DNA of 64,000 nucleotides, from assembly GCA_907165275.2 (NCBI GenBank), contig OU015652.1:10307001-10371000 (forward strand), given 5' to 3'. The stretch is from Zygaena filipendulae. Lineage: Eukaryota > Arthropoda > Insecta > Lepidoptera > Zygaenidae. A model generated the notes under the pieces. It was not told where the DNA came from. It was given only the letters and a program-made list of their open reading frames with translations, and did not search any database. The translations under genes were made by a program, and so were the position numbers. This document shows, in pieces, positions 32,611 through 43,683 of this stretch (position 1 is its first letter; every line of letters begins with the position of its first letter).

Positions 32611-32980
32611 CCTATTAAATTCTATGCCAATTGATTTGACTGTAATTTTTGTCCCCGAGCAAAAAGCCTATTCTCGTTTGAAAACTACGTGTTTTGGTTT
32701 GGAGATAATGCGGAGACCTTTCCTGAAGATGGGTATCCATGCTCCAGGTACCTACTCAAATTTGTAATAATATTTTACTATAATTATAATATAGGTAAGT
32801 ACTTGTATTTTCATAAGGAAAATGTGAAATTGAATATTATTTTTCTATTTATCTCTCGAAAATATGCTTAGGTAGGTACTCTGAGTAATTATAGGGTTGC
32901 CACCTTTTTTGAAAGAAAAATAGTATTAATTTCAATTAAATTTTCCTCTAAATATTATAAAAAAATTTGTATGTAGGTAT

Positions 32981-33160
32981 TAGCTGTTCCACGCAATTCC
33001 ATCCGCGGGAATTTCAGAGATTCCGCGGGAAGTCCGGGATAAAAGTACCTACCCCTGACAACGTATATGCAAAATTTCATGATTGTCGGTTAAGCCTTTG
33101 AGGCGTGAAAGTGTAACAAATAAGCAAACACACTTTCGCATTTATAATAATAAGGATAGT
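32981..33160 (-). mobile_element. Lep1-type Helitron copy
   Basis: TTAGCTGTTCCACGCAATTC start, CCTGACAACGTATATGCAAA body, CACTTTCGCATTTATAATAA end. Just beyond it, TTTTTCCATTTTCAG (33186-33200) makes a good splice acceptor, but no coding frame follows. Confidence 0.65.
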
Positions 33161-33497
33161 AAGGATTTATTTTAATCGTTATTTATTTTTCCATTTTCAG
33201 AAATTCTCCACGCTGCGTTGCGGATCTGCGTTCTTATCACAGTTAATACATAACAAAGTGCGATGATTGACGATAAAAAAATGTATCCTATAATTATATA
33301 GTACAACAGACTATATACTGTACCTACTTTATTATATAGTACAGATGACAACCCTATGAGTAACCCAACATAGGTAAATATGACTTATTAGATTGTATCC
33401 TTAGAATAAGTAATTATTTTAATAAAAGAAACATTATTTTATATGTAATAGTATGTATTTTCGTCTGGTTCATGTACTTATTTATTTTTATTAAATA

Positions 33498-33655
33498 CTA
33501 GCTGTGCCCTGCGGTTTCACCCGCATGAAATTTGGCATCAGGAACCTTTGCGGACGCAGGTAGAACAACCCGCCAAAGTTTCATCACAATCTGGACCAAT
33601 GGTTTCGAAACGCATAGAGGACAGACATACAAACATTCATTTTTATTTATAAAGA
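33498..33655 (-). mobile_element. Helitron-like copy, tandem member 1
   Basis: CTAGCTGTGCCCTGCGGTTT start. The body GGCATCAGGAACCTTTGCGG differs from Lep1-type copies. It ends TTTTTATTTATAAAGA exactly where the next copy starts. Confidence 0.6.
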
Positions 33656-33815
33656 CTAGCTATCCTCCGCGGTTTCACCCGCGGTAATTTCGGAGATCCC
33701 ATGGGAATTCCTTGATAAAATATAGATATAAACCTTCCTCATGAATCACTATCTATTGGTGAAAACCGTATGAAAATCCGTTGCGTAGATTTAAAGATCT
33801 AAGCATACATAGGGA
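33656..33815 (-). mobile_element. Helitron-like copy, tandem member 2
   Basis: CTAGCTATCCTCCGCGGTTT start. The body ATATAAACCTTCCTCATGAA and GTGAAAACCGTATGAAAATC matches the style of 50245-50445. The right end is degraded. Confidence 0.55.
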
Positions 33816-33963
33816 CTGCCTTACAGCGGGAAGCGACTTTGTTTTATATTACCTATGTATGTAGTCATGTAAATGTAAGTATTAAGGTTACAGACTTTCA
33901 TATTTTATTAGAGAACTTTTCAAGTTTCATAACGGTTTTTATTTAACTAACCTATACATTTTT

Positions 33964-33977
33964 CCTCACACTGGGAA
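33964..33977. repeat. Target-site duplication of LINE 33978-35740 (left)
   Basis: CCTCACACTGGGAA, identical to 35741-35754. This marks the exact insertion point. Confidence 0.85.
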
Positions 33978-35635
33978 TCAAAGAACTGAACAGAGGACCG
34001 TACTATACGGTAGGATATGCAGATGACATTGTAATACTAGTAAATGGAAAATTTCCTGGGACTACATCATGTCTAATGCAAGAGGCTCTAAACAGAGTTG
34101 AGAGATGGTGTACAAAAAACCGACTATCGGTCAGTCCAAGTAAAACGTCAGTCTTGGCATTTACTAGGAGAAGGACTTTAACAGGGCTGAAAACCTTATC
34201 TATGTCAGGAAATCAGTTAAACTGGTCCACTGAAGTGAAATATCTTGGAGTCACTTTGGACAAGGAGCTGACGTTTAAAACACATGTGAACAACATCACG
34301 ACAAAGGCTCTAAGAATATTTGGGATGTGCCGTAGAGCCTACGGCAGTACATGGGGCCTAAAGCCAAAAGTAGTCCACTGGCTCTACAGGATGATGGTGG
34401 TTCCCATAATCAAGTATGGCAGCATCGTGTGGTGGCCAAGGACTAAACTGGAAACGTGCAAGGCAGAACTCAAGAAAGTGCAACGCCTAGCATGTCTCTC
34501 AATCACAGGGGCCTTCAAGACGACACCAACGTCGGCAATGGAGATCTTATTGGACCTCACACCACTACACATAGAGGTGGAGGCTGAGGCTAGGAAAGCA
34601 CTATATCGGCTAGCCGAGGCTGGGGCGTGGAATAGATCCATTCCGCAAACCACGCATACGAAATTGGATGTCAATAACGACATCGACGGACTGATGGACA
34701 TGGGAAAAGACAAAATGAACCCCGTCTACTTTTTCAAAAGGAACAAGGTGAAAATCCCAACCAGGGAAGAATGGAAAAAAGATATACGGAAACCAGACAT
34801 GGGTAGCCTAATCTGGTATACAGATGACTCAAAAACGAGCACGGGCACAGGGGCGGGGGTATATGCTGAACACTATAAATCTTCCCAGAGCATGGGAAGA
34901 TATGCAACAGTCTTTCAAGCAGAAACCTACGCCATAATAAGCTGTGTTAAGGAAAATATCAAAAACGAAATAAAAGGAAAATCCATCTACATACTCACAG
35001 ATAGCCAAGCTGCGCTAAAAGCTGTAACATCATGTAGAGTGGAGTCAAGGTTGGTGCTTGAATGCGTCCATGCCATGAACAAATTGGGCGCCAACAACAA
35101 GGTCAGATTAATCTGGGTTCCAGGTCATGTAGGTATACAAGGCAATGAACTTGCAGATGAACTGGCAAGGAAAGGATCAGATGAAACCCTCATTGGACCA
35201 GAGCCATTTGTTGGGATCTCTGCAAACATGGTGAAAAAGGCAATTCGCGAAAACGCCCGGAAAAGACACTCACAGGAGTGGTCGTCGACTACGGGCCTCA
35301 GGCATTCTAAACGCTTTATCGGCGACAAAACCGATGAGAAACTGTCACGTAGCATACTTCTCTTAAGTCGCAATCAGGCCCGCCTAATCACTGGTGTGCT
35401 TACAGGTCACTTCGGGACAAAGGAACACCTCACGAAAATGAAACTCGCAAGCGACTCATCCTGCAGGAAGTGCGGCGAAGAGGTGGAAACAATGGCACAT
35501 CTTATGTGCGAGTGCGATGCCTTGGCTCGTAAACGAATGGACCTCCTGGGGATGGCCTACCCAGAACCAGAGGACTTTAGGCTCTTACCCCTCCACTGCA
35601 CGCTAGCCTTTGCCGCCGAGGTTTTCAGGGAGTAG
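33978..35635 (+). pseudogene. LINE ORF2, C-terminal half: RT, RNase H, zinc knuckle
   Basis: The frame is open from the insertion edge to TAG at 35633-35635, about 550 codons. Reverse transcriptase catalytic motif YADDIVIL lies at 34016-34039, followed by the RT thumb (VKYLGVTLD, WGLKPKVVHWLYRMMVVPII, VWWPRTK). An RNase H domain follows: YTDDSK near 34815, the Glu of FQAETYA, TDSQAAL and the last Asp of GNELADELA are all visible. The second Asp of YTDDSK replaces the usual Gly; the first Asp is kept. A CRKCGEEVETMAHLMCEC zinc-binding motif is near the end. The order RT-RNase H-CCHC is that of LOA/I-group LINEs. The N-terminal endonuclease is lost, so it cannot move itself. Confidence 0.9.
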
Positions 35636-35740
35636 AGGGAGGAGCACAGGATGGGGATGGTACAAAAGATCCCAAGGGTCGAAGTGCCGAGGCTTTGCTT
35701 GCCCACCCCATTATTTAAGATAAGATAAGATAAGGTAAGA
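33978..35740 (+). mobile_element. 5'-truncated RNase H-bearing LINE insertion
   Basis: 1.76-kb non-LTR retrotransposon bounded by a perfect 14-bp target-site duplication. It starts inside the reverse transcriptase domain (5' truncation, usual for target-primed reverse transcription). It ends with a short 3' UTR and a pentanucleotide tail (TAAGATAAGATAAGGTAAGA). The perfect duplication and the open frame indicate a recent insertion. Confidence 0.9.
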
Positions 35741-35754
35741 CCTCACACTGGGAA
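35741..35754. repeat. Target-site duplication of LINE 33978-35740 (right)
   Basis: Second copy of CCTCACACTGGGAA, directly after the TAAGA-type tail. Confidence 0.85.
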
Positions 35755-36133
35755 ATAGAATGTACGGTGGGGGTTTCCTATGGAATTTATTTTCTGTGGA
35801 GAATAAATTTCAATTATTAAGGAAGTTTAACGATGTTTTAAATAATATATAATATTTACAAAATTCAAGAATAAAACTCGCGAGGCACCGCCATGAGGCA
35901 TGATTTTATTTTTATAACGACTTTAATTAAATGTTTAGTAAATCGCAAGTTACCTTATTGTAAGTATATGTACATATATGTATATTTAATGTGGTATATC
36001 AGAGCACTCCTGAAGAAATATGAAACAATTATTCCTTTGGCACTTTTTTTTCATCCCGGTAAAATTGTTCTTTAACGACATAATAAATTTAATTTAGAAT
36101 GGAAACTGATAGATTACAACAAACCAATGTTGA
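35755..36133. other. Pre-insertion flank, nothing recognised
   Basis: Unique AT-rich sequence on the far side of the LINE. Confidence 0.4.
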
Positions 36134-36170
36134 AATAAAGAAAATAAAATAAATAAAATAAAATAAAACT
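36134..36170 (+). repeat. A-rich retroelement tail
   Basis: AAATAAAGAAAATAAAATAA and further AATAAA units, likely the 3' tail of an old retroposed copy whose body (about 36060 on) is not identifiable. A T-rich mirror (TTATTTATTTAGTG) at 36268 may be a second, opposite tail. Confidence 0.4.
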
Positions 36171-37134
36171 GGCAACCAGGAAAGTATCAGATCCAAAAAG
36201 ATTGGCGTTTACAACGAAGTATTAATATTTTTTAATAATGAATTTTACGAGATGGAGCGAAGCTGATTTATTTATTTAGTGAATTCTTTATAGCACATAA
36301 AATAACAATATAACAATAGGTACCTAAAGAAAAGGAAAATACAAATGGCGGTCTTATCGCATAGTTTCGATCTCTTTCAGACAACCAATGATGAACAGAA
36401 ATACATAGAAACGTGTGATGATGTCAAGTAGATTAAATAATATCTATGTAGATACGTAATTTGTGAGCTTTTTCAAAACTGAATTGTATAAATTTAATTG
36501 CCATGACACATGAAACTACAAAGTTGAAAAGGACGTGCGTAGTAAGGTTTGTCCTGGTAGGTAAGTAAGGTATATAAAAATGTAGGTAAATCTTATTTAT
36601 TGTAGCACATTACATATTCAGCCGAAACTTCAGGCAAAAAAGTCATAAAAAACATCGCGTTCAAGTCCCGCGTAATTAACAAAATATAAAATACTTAAGT
36701 GCTTGCTATTTTATTGTAACAAGTTATCAAGATAAAAATAACTATGTTACGCAGTACATGTACTTCCTGATAAAACTTCGAAAATTAATACCCAAGATTC
36801 TAAATATTAAAAGTCGGAAGTTGTTATTAAGTATAAAATGAAATTATAATAACCTTACCCAATATCTTTAAAGTTAATTAACATTTCTCAACCAGTCAGG
36901 TACCTGCGATATTTCTCGTTTTATGTTAAGAGAATACAATAGTAGAAATGAGGTCTTTAGTTGTTTCTTTAGTTACTAGTTAGTTGTATCGCTTTCAAGT
37001 TTTTCGAGAAAACTGCTACCAGCTTTTACCTCTTGGGAAACTTTTTGATCAATAATAATTTTATGACTTGACTATTGTTTTCTAAGTTAACATCTTTATG
37101 TTTGTATTTGTATGTATGTACAAAGTAGGTATGT
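36171..37134. other. AT-rich intergenic, nothing recognised
   Basis: No coding signal or matched repeat. Confidence 0.4.
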
Positions 37135-37173
<39 letters not shown>

Positions 37174-37200
37174 CATTTATTGCAACCTTGTAATTTGGCA
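37135..37200 (-). mobile_element. LINE 3' end with (TTGA)n tail
   Basis: On the + strand (AATC)9-10 at 37135-37172, then AAACATTTATTGCAACCTTG. Reversed, this reads a 3' UTR with AATAAA followed by a tetranucleotide tail, the form left by several non-LTR families. Confidence 0.55.
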
Positions 37201-37792
37201 TAAGGTATTATATTTTACGAGAACTAGACCTCAGCTAAGAAAGGATTTTTATCACTGAGTTCTCGAGGGAATTCGAGATTAACGTGAACTGCGGATAACA
37301 AGTTCTAGTAATAAATTAAAGGGCATACATTATTTTCCATTCTAATGTTTCTATATAGTTAATAATAGTTTTTCAATAAATTATCAACTGACGCTTTATA
37401 TTTTTATTATTTTATATTTAACGCGGGTAAAACCCCGGGAGAACAGCTGGTGTAATTAGATTTTCAAACTTATTGTACTGGCACAATTTGTATAGCATAC
37501 TCTGTGTTTTTTTTAAAGTAGGTATCATCATACATCGCTATCGAGATAAATGGATCTATAAATTGCTTACGTCCCTAGTCTCTGGAGTTTGGGGTCCCTG
37601 CTACCATGTTTTTAGCAGTATTATTTTAATGTAACATTGAAATTTTGTCCATTGAAATGGCACACTTTATGTAAAGTGAGAGATAGTCACTAGCCTTCGC
37701 TCCACGTTAGTATTTACATTGTTGATGTTAATACTCGAGTTTCTTTGGGGACTTCATAAAACTAATATAAGATCATAATAAGCGAAATTTTA

Positions 37793-38110
37793 ACAAAAAA
37801 TATTAAACCGAATTCTTGAGTTACGTTATCTGTCTCCGAAACTATACATCAAATCTATATAAAACTTAAATGGGACCATTTCACAATAAACCCCTTTCAA
37901 AAAAAAAAAATTTACAAATCCGTTTATGTATGCCCAAGCTATGCCCGATAATACATAAAAATATTAAAAAAAAATACAAACATCCGACAAACAAACAAAC
38001 AACTTTATTGCACATAGTAGAAAGATACATTTACAAAACACAGAAAACATCTAAATGCGTACAATGAGGTGAATTGATAACCTCCTCCTTTTTGAAGTCG
38101 TTTAAAAATA
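37793..38110. mobile_element. Repeat family G, copy 1 (interrupted)
   Basis: Shares with 48690-48945: TTCCGTAGTCTGTCTCTGAA-like start, TAAATGGGACCATTTC, CAAATCCGT, TATGCCC, and the end GATAACCTCCTCCTTTTTGA then AGTCG.TTAAAA. The termini are inverted (TTAAACCGAATTC / GAAGTCGTTTAAA). Interrupted at about 37983-38057 by a T-rich insertion (ACAAACAAACAACTTTATTG) that looks like a LINE 3' end on the - strand. Confidence 0.6.
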
Positions 38111-38680
38111 AATCATTTCCAAATCCAGAGCAAAGGAAAATGTTAATTCAAGTTTACTTGCGAAAGCTCTTCCAATGTTTCCATCATAACGTAGTGACGC
38201 GTTTTCGTCACGCTAACCTCATCCAAAGCATTTTTCACCCTATATTCTCAAGCATCCTAAGTTCTACTTAAAAAAAAGGAAATAACAACGACATCACCGT
38301 TGCATTAACATTGTGTTCACGTTCATACGATCAGTTGTTCATTAAGCATTCGGTGTGTCAGCTCCCGAATGCAGGCTGCGTCCGGCGTCACAATCAAGAT
38401 TAATTGCGATGTAATCACTTACTGAGCTTCGAATTTGGACCCCATTATTACGTATCATGCAGAGAAGGAGATAATTATACTTCCAGGGGGCCTAATATTA
38501 ATTCTTATTGCCGGACAGTTGAACACTTTTATTGCAGACCAGCGTATTTGAAATTCATGATTAATTTATATACGAACACCTAATCCCTTCCATAGCTGAC
38601 TTCTACTCTCCAACTATCTACCTGCCAAATTTCAGCTTCATAGGTCAAAATTTCATGTCCTCTTGCTTTATATATACAAA
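38111..38680. other. Intergenic, nothing recognised
   Basis: Slightly GC-richer near 38350-38400; no supported exon. Confidence 0.35.
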
Positions 38681-39130
38681 CTGCTTCCACCGGTTTTACT
38701 CGCGTCAATTTGAAGTTCAAGCGGGAATTCCGAGATAAAAATTAACCTTTGTCCTACACGGAGAGATCGATCGCCCTTCGTTGTCCGAAGGATATGTTGG
38801 CGACACAATATCAGTGACCAGCAGGTACAGTGACCGACCCCGCACGGTGTCAATAATGTGCAAACTATGGGAGAGTATACTGACCAAATATGGTGCCCAA
38901 CCGAACACTGGTAGCAGAATACTGTTGACCAATTTTCGGTGACCACTTTTCGGCCGCGAACTTTACCGAACAAGCCCCTATTTTTCTCTCAGGGTTAGTA
39001 CTCTGTACATACTCCTAAAAATATCAATATGTATGCAAAGTTTCATGATGATCGGTTGAGTACCTAGTTAAGGCGTGAAAGCGTAACAAACAAACAAATA
39101 TAAACTCACATTCGCATTTGTAGTGAAGAT
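38681..39130 (-). mobile_element. Helitron-like copy split by GTGACC-rich insertion
   Basis: Left part 38681-38757 (CTGCTTCCACCGGTTTTACT, GGGAATTCCGAGATAAAAAT), right part about 38985-39130 (ATGTATGCAAAGTTTCATGA, GGCGTGAAAGCGTAACAAAC). The 230-bp insertion has repeated GTGACC/GGTGACC motifs (38813, 38828, 38938) and no ORF of note. Confidence 0.6.
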
Positions 39131-40611
39131 TAATTGATTAATCATCGTAATAATCCTTAATGGTCATTTTCTTATTCGCTACTTCCTCTGTGGATACTGG
39201 ATTGGATAGTCAATAAGCCCCCTGCAGGGCAATTATGTTACTTTTGTTGCTATCACATTTCAGTTTCAATCAGAAAAATAGCGAATTTGTGATTAGTTAT
39301 TCATGCTTAGGCAGCTTCAACTTTTGAAGTATGTTTATTTTGGTTGATTGCTAGATATTGTAGGTGTCAAAATGTGCATATTGTAATCGCAAAACCGAAA
39401 TGTTTTTGCTTGCAACCGAAAAAATGATGGAAACATAAGTTACATAATAGCCCCTCTGAACTATTTTTGTTAGTTAGTTTTTAAATACCCAAACTGATAA
39501 TAAGCCTTTTATTATATCTGGTAAAGTGTGTATCTTATACACTTAAGCTGAGAACGTGAGATTCACTTAGTGAAATTATCAACACCATATTAGAAAGGCT
39601 ATCGTTATGTACTCGTAGAGATTTGCTACGATTTGTAGAGATTTTCTTCGGAGACCCATTTTATTTTATCTTTTATAAAACCCTAACAGACGGTGAACAA
39701 GTACCTAGCTACAAAAAAGAAGTAAAATGGTCCACATAAAAGCTAATACAGATGAGTTAACTTTTTAGGTTTGTGAAGGAAGTACAATCGTCTGTAGCCA
39801 TTACATTTTTTGCTGTGATTTGGTAACCTATAGCAAAATTATGTCAAATACTCATTTTTTGATAACTTTAGATAATTCTAAGGAATTATTTTATTTCTTT
39901 TGATACTTTTTCTTGTTTATGCTATCGACATTTATGATGAGTCTCTAATACTATGAGATCAATAATAATTAATAGATACTTGGCTATCGTCCTTTCGAAA
40001 CCAATAAAAATTTCATGCTTAGGCTCGTACATACTTTAATAATTACTTACCTATTGTCTGTGTTGAGAGGAGTTTTAATTAAACCCCGTAGGTTAGTCAG
40101 GTACGCATATTATAGTATATTATACCTTCCTATAGTGATTATGTTCTCTTTGCCTTTACCGATGCCTTTGTAATACGAGTTCATAAATTTTAATCTTTGG
40201 CATATTAGGCTTTATTCATTTTGCCATAAAACACATGGCAAATTATGAAAATGTTCTTTTTTTATATTTTATATTGCATTTACTGTAAATTGCTATTGTC
40301 AGACTAATGTTGGTTTGCAAATGCGGTTTGGGATAGAAGTTGATACTGTTTTCTCATACAGCATGTTAAGATAAATTACTCAACATGCTAATTACCACTT
40401 GATGTTTATAGCTGCTAACAAATTTTAAATAAAGCTAATTTAGGCCAAGAGATTTTTATTCGTTTATAGTAGGTATTTCTTAGCATTATGTCCTTTACAT
40501 CATGCTACTCTTTATCTTAGTACTTCAAAGAGTTAGGTATGGGTATTTCAAAGAACTCTACCTAAGAGAATTCCGATAAGTGTAAAATATAAGAAGTAAA
40601 ATATTATATAA
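39131..40611. other. AT-rich intergenic, nothing recognised
   Basis: No coding signal; no repeat matched inside the window. Confidence 0.4.
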
Positions 40612-40825
40612 CCCGAGGTGATTTGGGAGTTACCGGGGGAACCTAAGTTTTTTTATGTTATCCTCGTGTGCATTGACTGTTAAATATATAATTAAAAAGT
40701 ACCCTATCCCACTCAGGACTACCGTAGCATCCTGTACAATAAATGAAATAATTTTCAAAATCGGTTCAGTAGATCCAGAGATTTCCCCCTACAACATCAC
40801 AAACTCACAAAGTTTTATATCCATA
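40612..40825 (-). mobile_element. Helitron-like copy, degraded
   Basis: CCACTCAGGACTACCGTAGC, TTTTCAAAATCGGTTCAGTA and TACAACATCACAAACTCACA follow the order of the copy at 51371. The 3' hairpin is reduced to GGGAGTTACCGGGGGAACC. Confidence 0.55.
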
Positions 40826-40919
40826 TTTCAAAAGACATACATCGAATTAATATTCGTATACATCAAAATGATCATATAATAATTTTGGAAAGCCATGTTA
40901 AGTAGAGGTTGTATGGTTA

Positions 40920-41100
40920 TTTACTTATTTATTTATTCAGGAAAGATACACAATACATTCGCCAAAACAGTTTCACAAAATAATTAATACATTTAGAGAC
41001 ATTTTGATGCCTACAGTATTTAAAATTTTGAATATAGCATCAACTGCATAAATAAATATTAAGACAGAGAATAAGTAATTTAAATTATAATTAAAATCTC
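40920..41100 (-). mobile_element. Probable LINE 3' end
   Basis: TTATTTATTTATTCAGGAAA and GATACACAATACATTCGCC on the + strand: a reversed TAAA-type tail with its 3' UTR. Confidence 0.4.
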
Positions 41101-41127
41101 AGGTCTCACCTACCCATTTATTACCTA

Positions 41128-41780
41128 CTAGCCCCGCGGTTTCACCCGCAATAGGTTGGGTATTCCCGCGGGAATTCCGGCATGAAAAGTGTCCTTCTCT
41201 ATACCTCTGGCAACGTGTATGCAAAATTTCATGATGATCGGTCGAGCCGTTAAGACAGTCTTTCTCAAAGTGGGCGATAACGCCCCCTGTGTTGAAGACC
41301 TACAGGGGGCGTTAAGGGGCCTAGATAAAAATGGGGGGCATTGGCGTGGTTTAGGGGACGATGGTTGATTTGTGATTTCATTTAGGTACTTCATATTTTA
41401 AAATTCACTAAAATTAAAACCTACCTATTACTCAATATCGAATAATTAGTTTATATTTATTACCTATCTATGTTGTTTCTTTTAATTTGATTACAAGAAA
41501 TTCTTAATATTATAAAGTTGTGTTTTGATTGCTATCACTGGTAAAAATGTCTAGTTGAGAATGTCAGCTAATATTGCACACTATAACTAAATTAATTAAA
41601 GTAATGAAATTGTTTTTTTTTTTAAGTTTTAGGAGTGTATAAAAAATTGGGGGCACTGAGAAATAATTGAGTTTCAAAGGGGGCGGTAAAAGAAATAAGT
41701 TTGAGAATCTCTGCGTTAAGACGTGAAAGCGTAACATACAGACAGACAGAGTTACTTTCGCATTTATATACGTAATATTA
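41128..41780 (-). mobile_element. Lep1-type Helitron copy disrupted by a hAT MITE
   Basis: CTAGCCCCGCGGTTTCACCC start; the body runs to GGTCGAGCCGTTAAGA, then the hAT element intervenes. The body resumes CGTTAAGACGTGAAAGCGTA and continues to CGCATTTATATACGTAATAT. Removing the insertion and one 8-bp repeat restores the usual module. Confidence 0.8.
41256..41713. mobile_element. Non-autonomous hAT element (MITE) with 8-bp duplication
   Basis: 458 bp. The termini are CAGTCTTTCTCAAAGTGGGC and, reversed, CAGAGATTCTCAAACTTATT, sharing CAG...TTCTCAAA. Both continue into a C/G-rich GCCCCC block. The exact 8-bp direct repeat CGTTAAGA is at 41248-41255 and 41714-41721. CAG ends with an 8-bp duplication are diagnostic for hAT. 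No transposase, so it was moved in trans. Its age is bounded by the host Helitron copy. Confidence 0.9.
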
Positions 41781-42999
41781 CGGTAGGTAGTTATTCGAAT
41801 ATGAACTTTTGGTAAAAATATGTATTTTAAAACTACCTACGAAGGATGACTTTTGATGAATTTCAATAAGCGTTTTCCAATAAATAATCATGTATTATAA
41901 AAATTAAGCTAGTAGAACACGGCGTGTTTGCAGGTAATTGCATTTTCCGGTAGGTACCTATATACCAATTCACAATAAAACTACATTACGTAAATGTCTA
42001 GTAAGTATCTACTTGAGATTCTGCCACTGTTAATGGATGCTCTCGAAAAAATATGGCTAACAATATAATATATTTATACGTCTGCAGGCTTCAGCTAAAT
42101 TATCAGCAACAAAAGAACAGCTTACATTGTATATTTTTCTATCACAGGAAAGTCTTACTGATTCAAACAATGTCAGTATGTAGGTAACATTATTGAACGT
42201 AACTTTTTAACATCACCGCATTGCACTGCTTAAACAAAATGTAAAGACGATATATTTCAGTAGATACATATAACGATACACGAGCGTAGGTGGTTTAAGT
42301 GCTAAAATGAGCTAGTTTAATGGAAGTTATATGAAACAGTTATTCGAACTCAATGTGGAAACTTTCGTGTTTCATCACAAATTTGTCAGAGCGTGGGATA
42401 TGTGTTTGAACAAAGCGGACTAATGACTGTTTTGTATGCGCACTGCGCACGGGAGGAGCTTCGCTGCACGCTCTCGATATCCGCAACGTCATATTTTTCA
42501 TATTATTCTCAATACTCAAAACAAACAATACATTTTTACTGTATATGGACTTTTTTTATTGTTGTTGAATGAATGAAACCAGAATAGAATTGGCAGTCGG
42601 GTAAACGCAACTATCTTTAACCTATTCTTCGTTTCTTGTGTCTTGACTGTCTTGACTTCTTTTACAGTTGTTATTGATTGTATTTAACCAACAGAAAAAG
42701 GTCAACTTTCAAATATAGCTTACCTACTCTTAGGTAATAATTCCTAACATTTTAATAAAATAAAAGATCTTGGTATTATCGTAAAGATATTTATTTACGA
42801 AGTAGGTACGTAAGTACATGAGGTAAAAATTAATTAAATCTGTCTCCGTAAAGCCGGCTGCAACCTTGGTTAATTTAATATACCTAACTATCTAATGTTT
42901 TATCTAATGTAAAATTCTTGACATGTACCTATTATTTAAATTGACATACCTATTGTTTCTATTTATATTCAATTTTAATGACGATCCCTTTGACGAATA
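41781..42999. other. Intergenic, nothing firmly recognised
   Basis: GC-richer patch at 42430-42490 within a 62-codon - strand ORF (SRACSEAPPVRSAHTKQSLV); no domain seen. Confidence 0.35.
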
Positions 43000-43076
43000 A
43001 CACTGTGTATATTATGTATATACTGTTAATGATGTTAAAGCGAAATAAATAAATCTAATCTAATCTAATCTAATCT
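43000..43076 (+). mobile_element. Retroelement 3' end with (AATCT)5 tail
   Basis: GATGTTAAAGCGAAATAAAT followed by (AATCT)n at 43052-43076. An AATAAA-like signal plus a pentamer tail suggests a LINE 3' terminus; the upstream body is not identifiable. Confidence 0.5.
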
Positions 43077-43279
43077 ATCTCAAAATACATTAATTACTTA
43101 ATTGAATTCACGCCCAATTATTCAAATGATTATTTGTTAGGTTTTAATTAAAATTCGACCTAGCCGTCTAAGCTGGAACTTTTTTTGGAAAAAAATCAAA
43201 GTTAAAATTAGACTACTTTACTTCGGGATATGGTTGTTGGTTACTTAACCAACACTTTTCATCTAAACTATTATTATAA

Positions 43280-43480
43280 ACTAGGTATTCCCCGCGGTTT
43301 TAACCGCGTTAATTTCGGAGTACCCACGGGAATTCTGGGACAAAGTATCCTATGTCCTTCTCTGTAGATACCCCTGACAATGTTTATGTAAAATTTCATG
43401 ATGATCGTTTGAGCCGTAAGGCGTGAAAGCTTAACAGACAGACTGACACAGTTACTTTCGCATTTATAATATTAGTAGGA
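43280..43480 (-). mobile_element. Lep1-type Helitron, full-length copy
   Basis: ACTAGGTATTCCCCGCGGTT to CGCATTTATAATATTAGTAG then GA. Its 5' end faces the 5' end of the next copy without a gap. Confidence 0.75.
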
Positions 43481-43683
43481 ATAATATTATAAAAAGGTAA
43501 TAGGTAAAGTTTGTGAATTGTGACTTTGTGACGTGATAGAGGGTAATATTTGGATACACTAAACCGATTTTGACCGTAGGAAACTACGGTAATCCTAAGT
43601 GACATACGGTAGGTACTTTTTATCCCGAAATTCCCACGGGAACTCTGAAATTACCTCGGGTGAAACCGCGGGGGGCGGCTAGT
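43481..43683 (+). mobile_element. Helitron copy joined head-to-head with the previous one
   Basis: ATAATATTATAAAAAGGTAA start, CTAAACCGATTTTGACCG body, hairpin CTCGGGTGAAACCGCGGGGG then GCGGCTAGT. With 43280-43480 it forms an inverted pair about 400 bp long. Confidence 0.7.

Noticed and set aside
33186..33260. Strong splice acceptor TTTTTCCATTTTCAG
   Set aside because: All three frames after it close within 20 codons and no partner donor was found; it could be a UTR acceptor but is unsupported.
34384..34713. 109-codon - strand ORF inside the LINE
   Set aside because: Antisense shadow of the reverse transcriptase frame.
35125..35373. 82-codon - strand ORF
   Set aside because: Antisense shadow of the RNase H region.
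37135..37172. (AATC)n read as a CRISPR-like array
   Set aside because: A simple tetranucleotide tail of a retroelement with no spacers.
38668..38973. 101-codon - strand ORF
   Set aside because: Overlaps a Helitron copy and its GTGACC-rich insertion; no domain.
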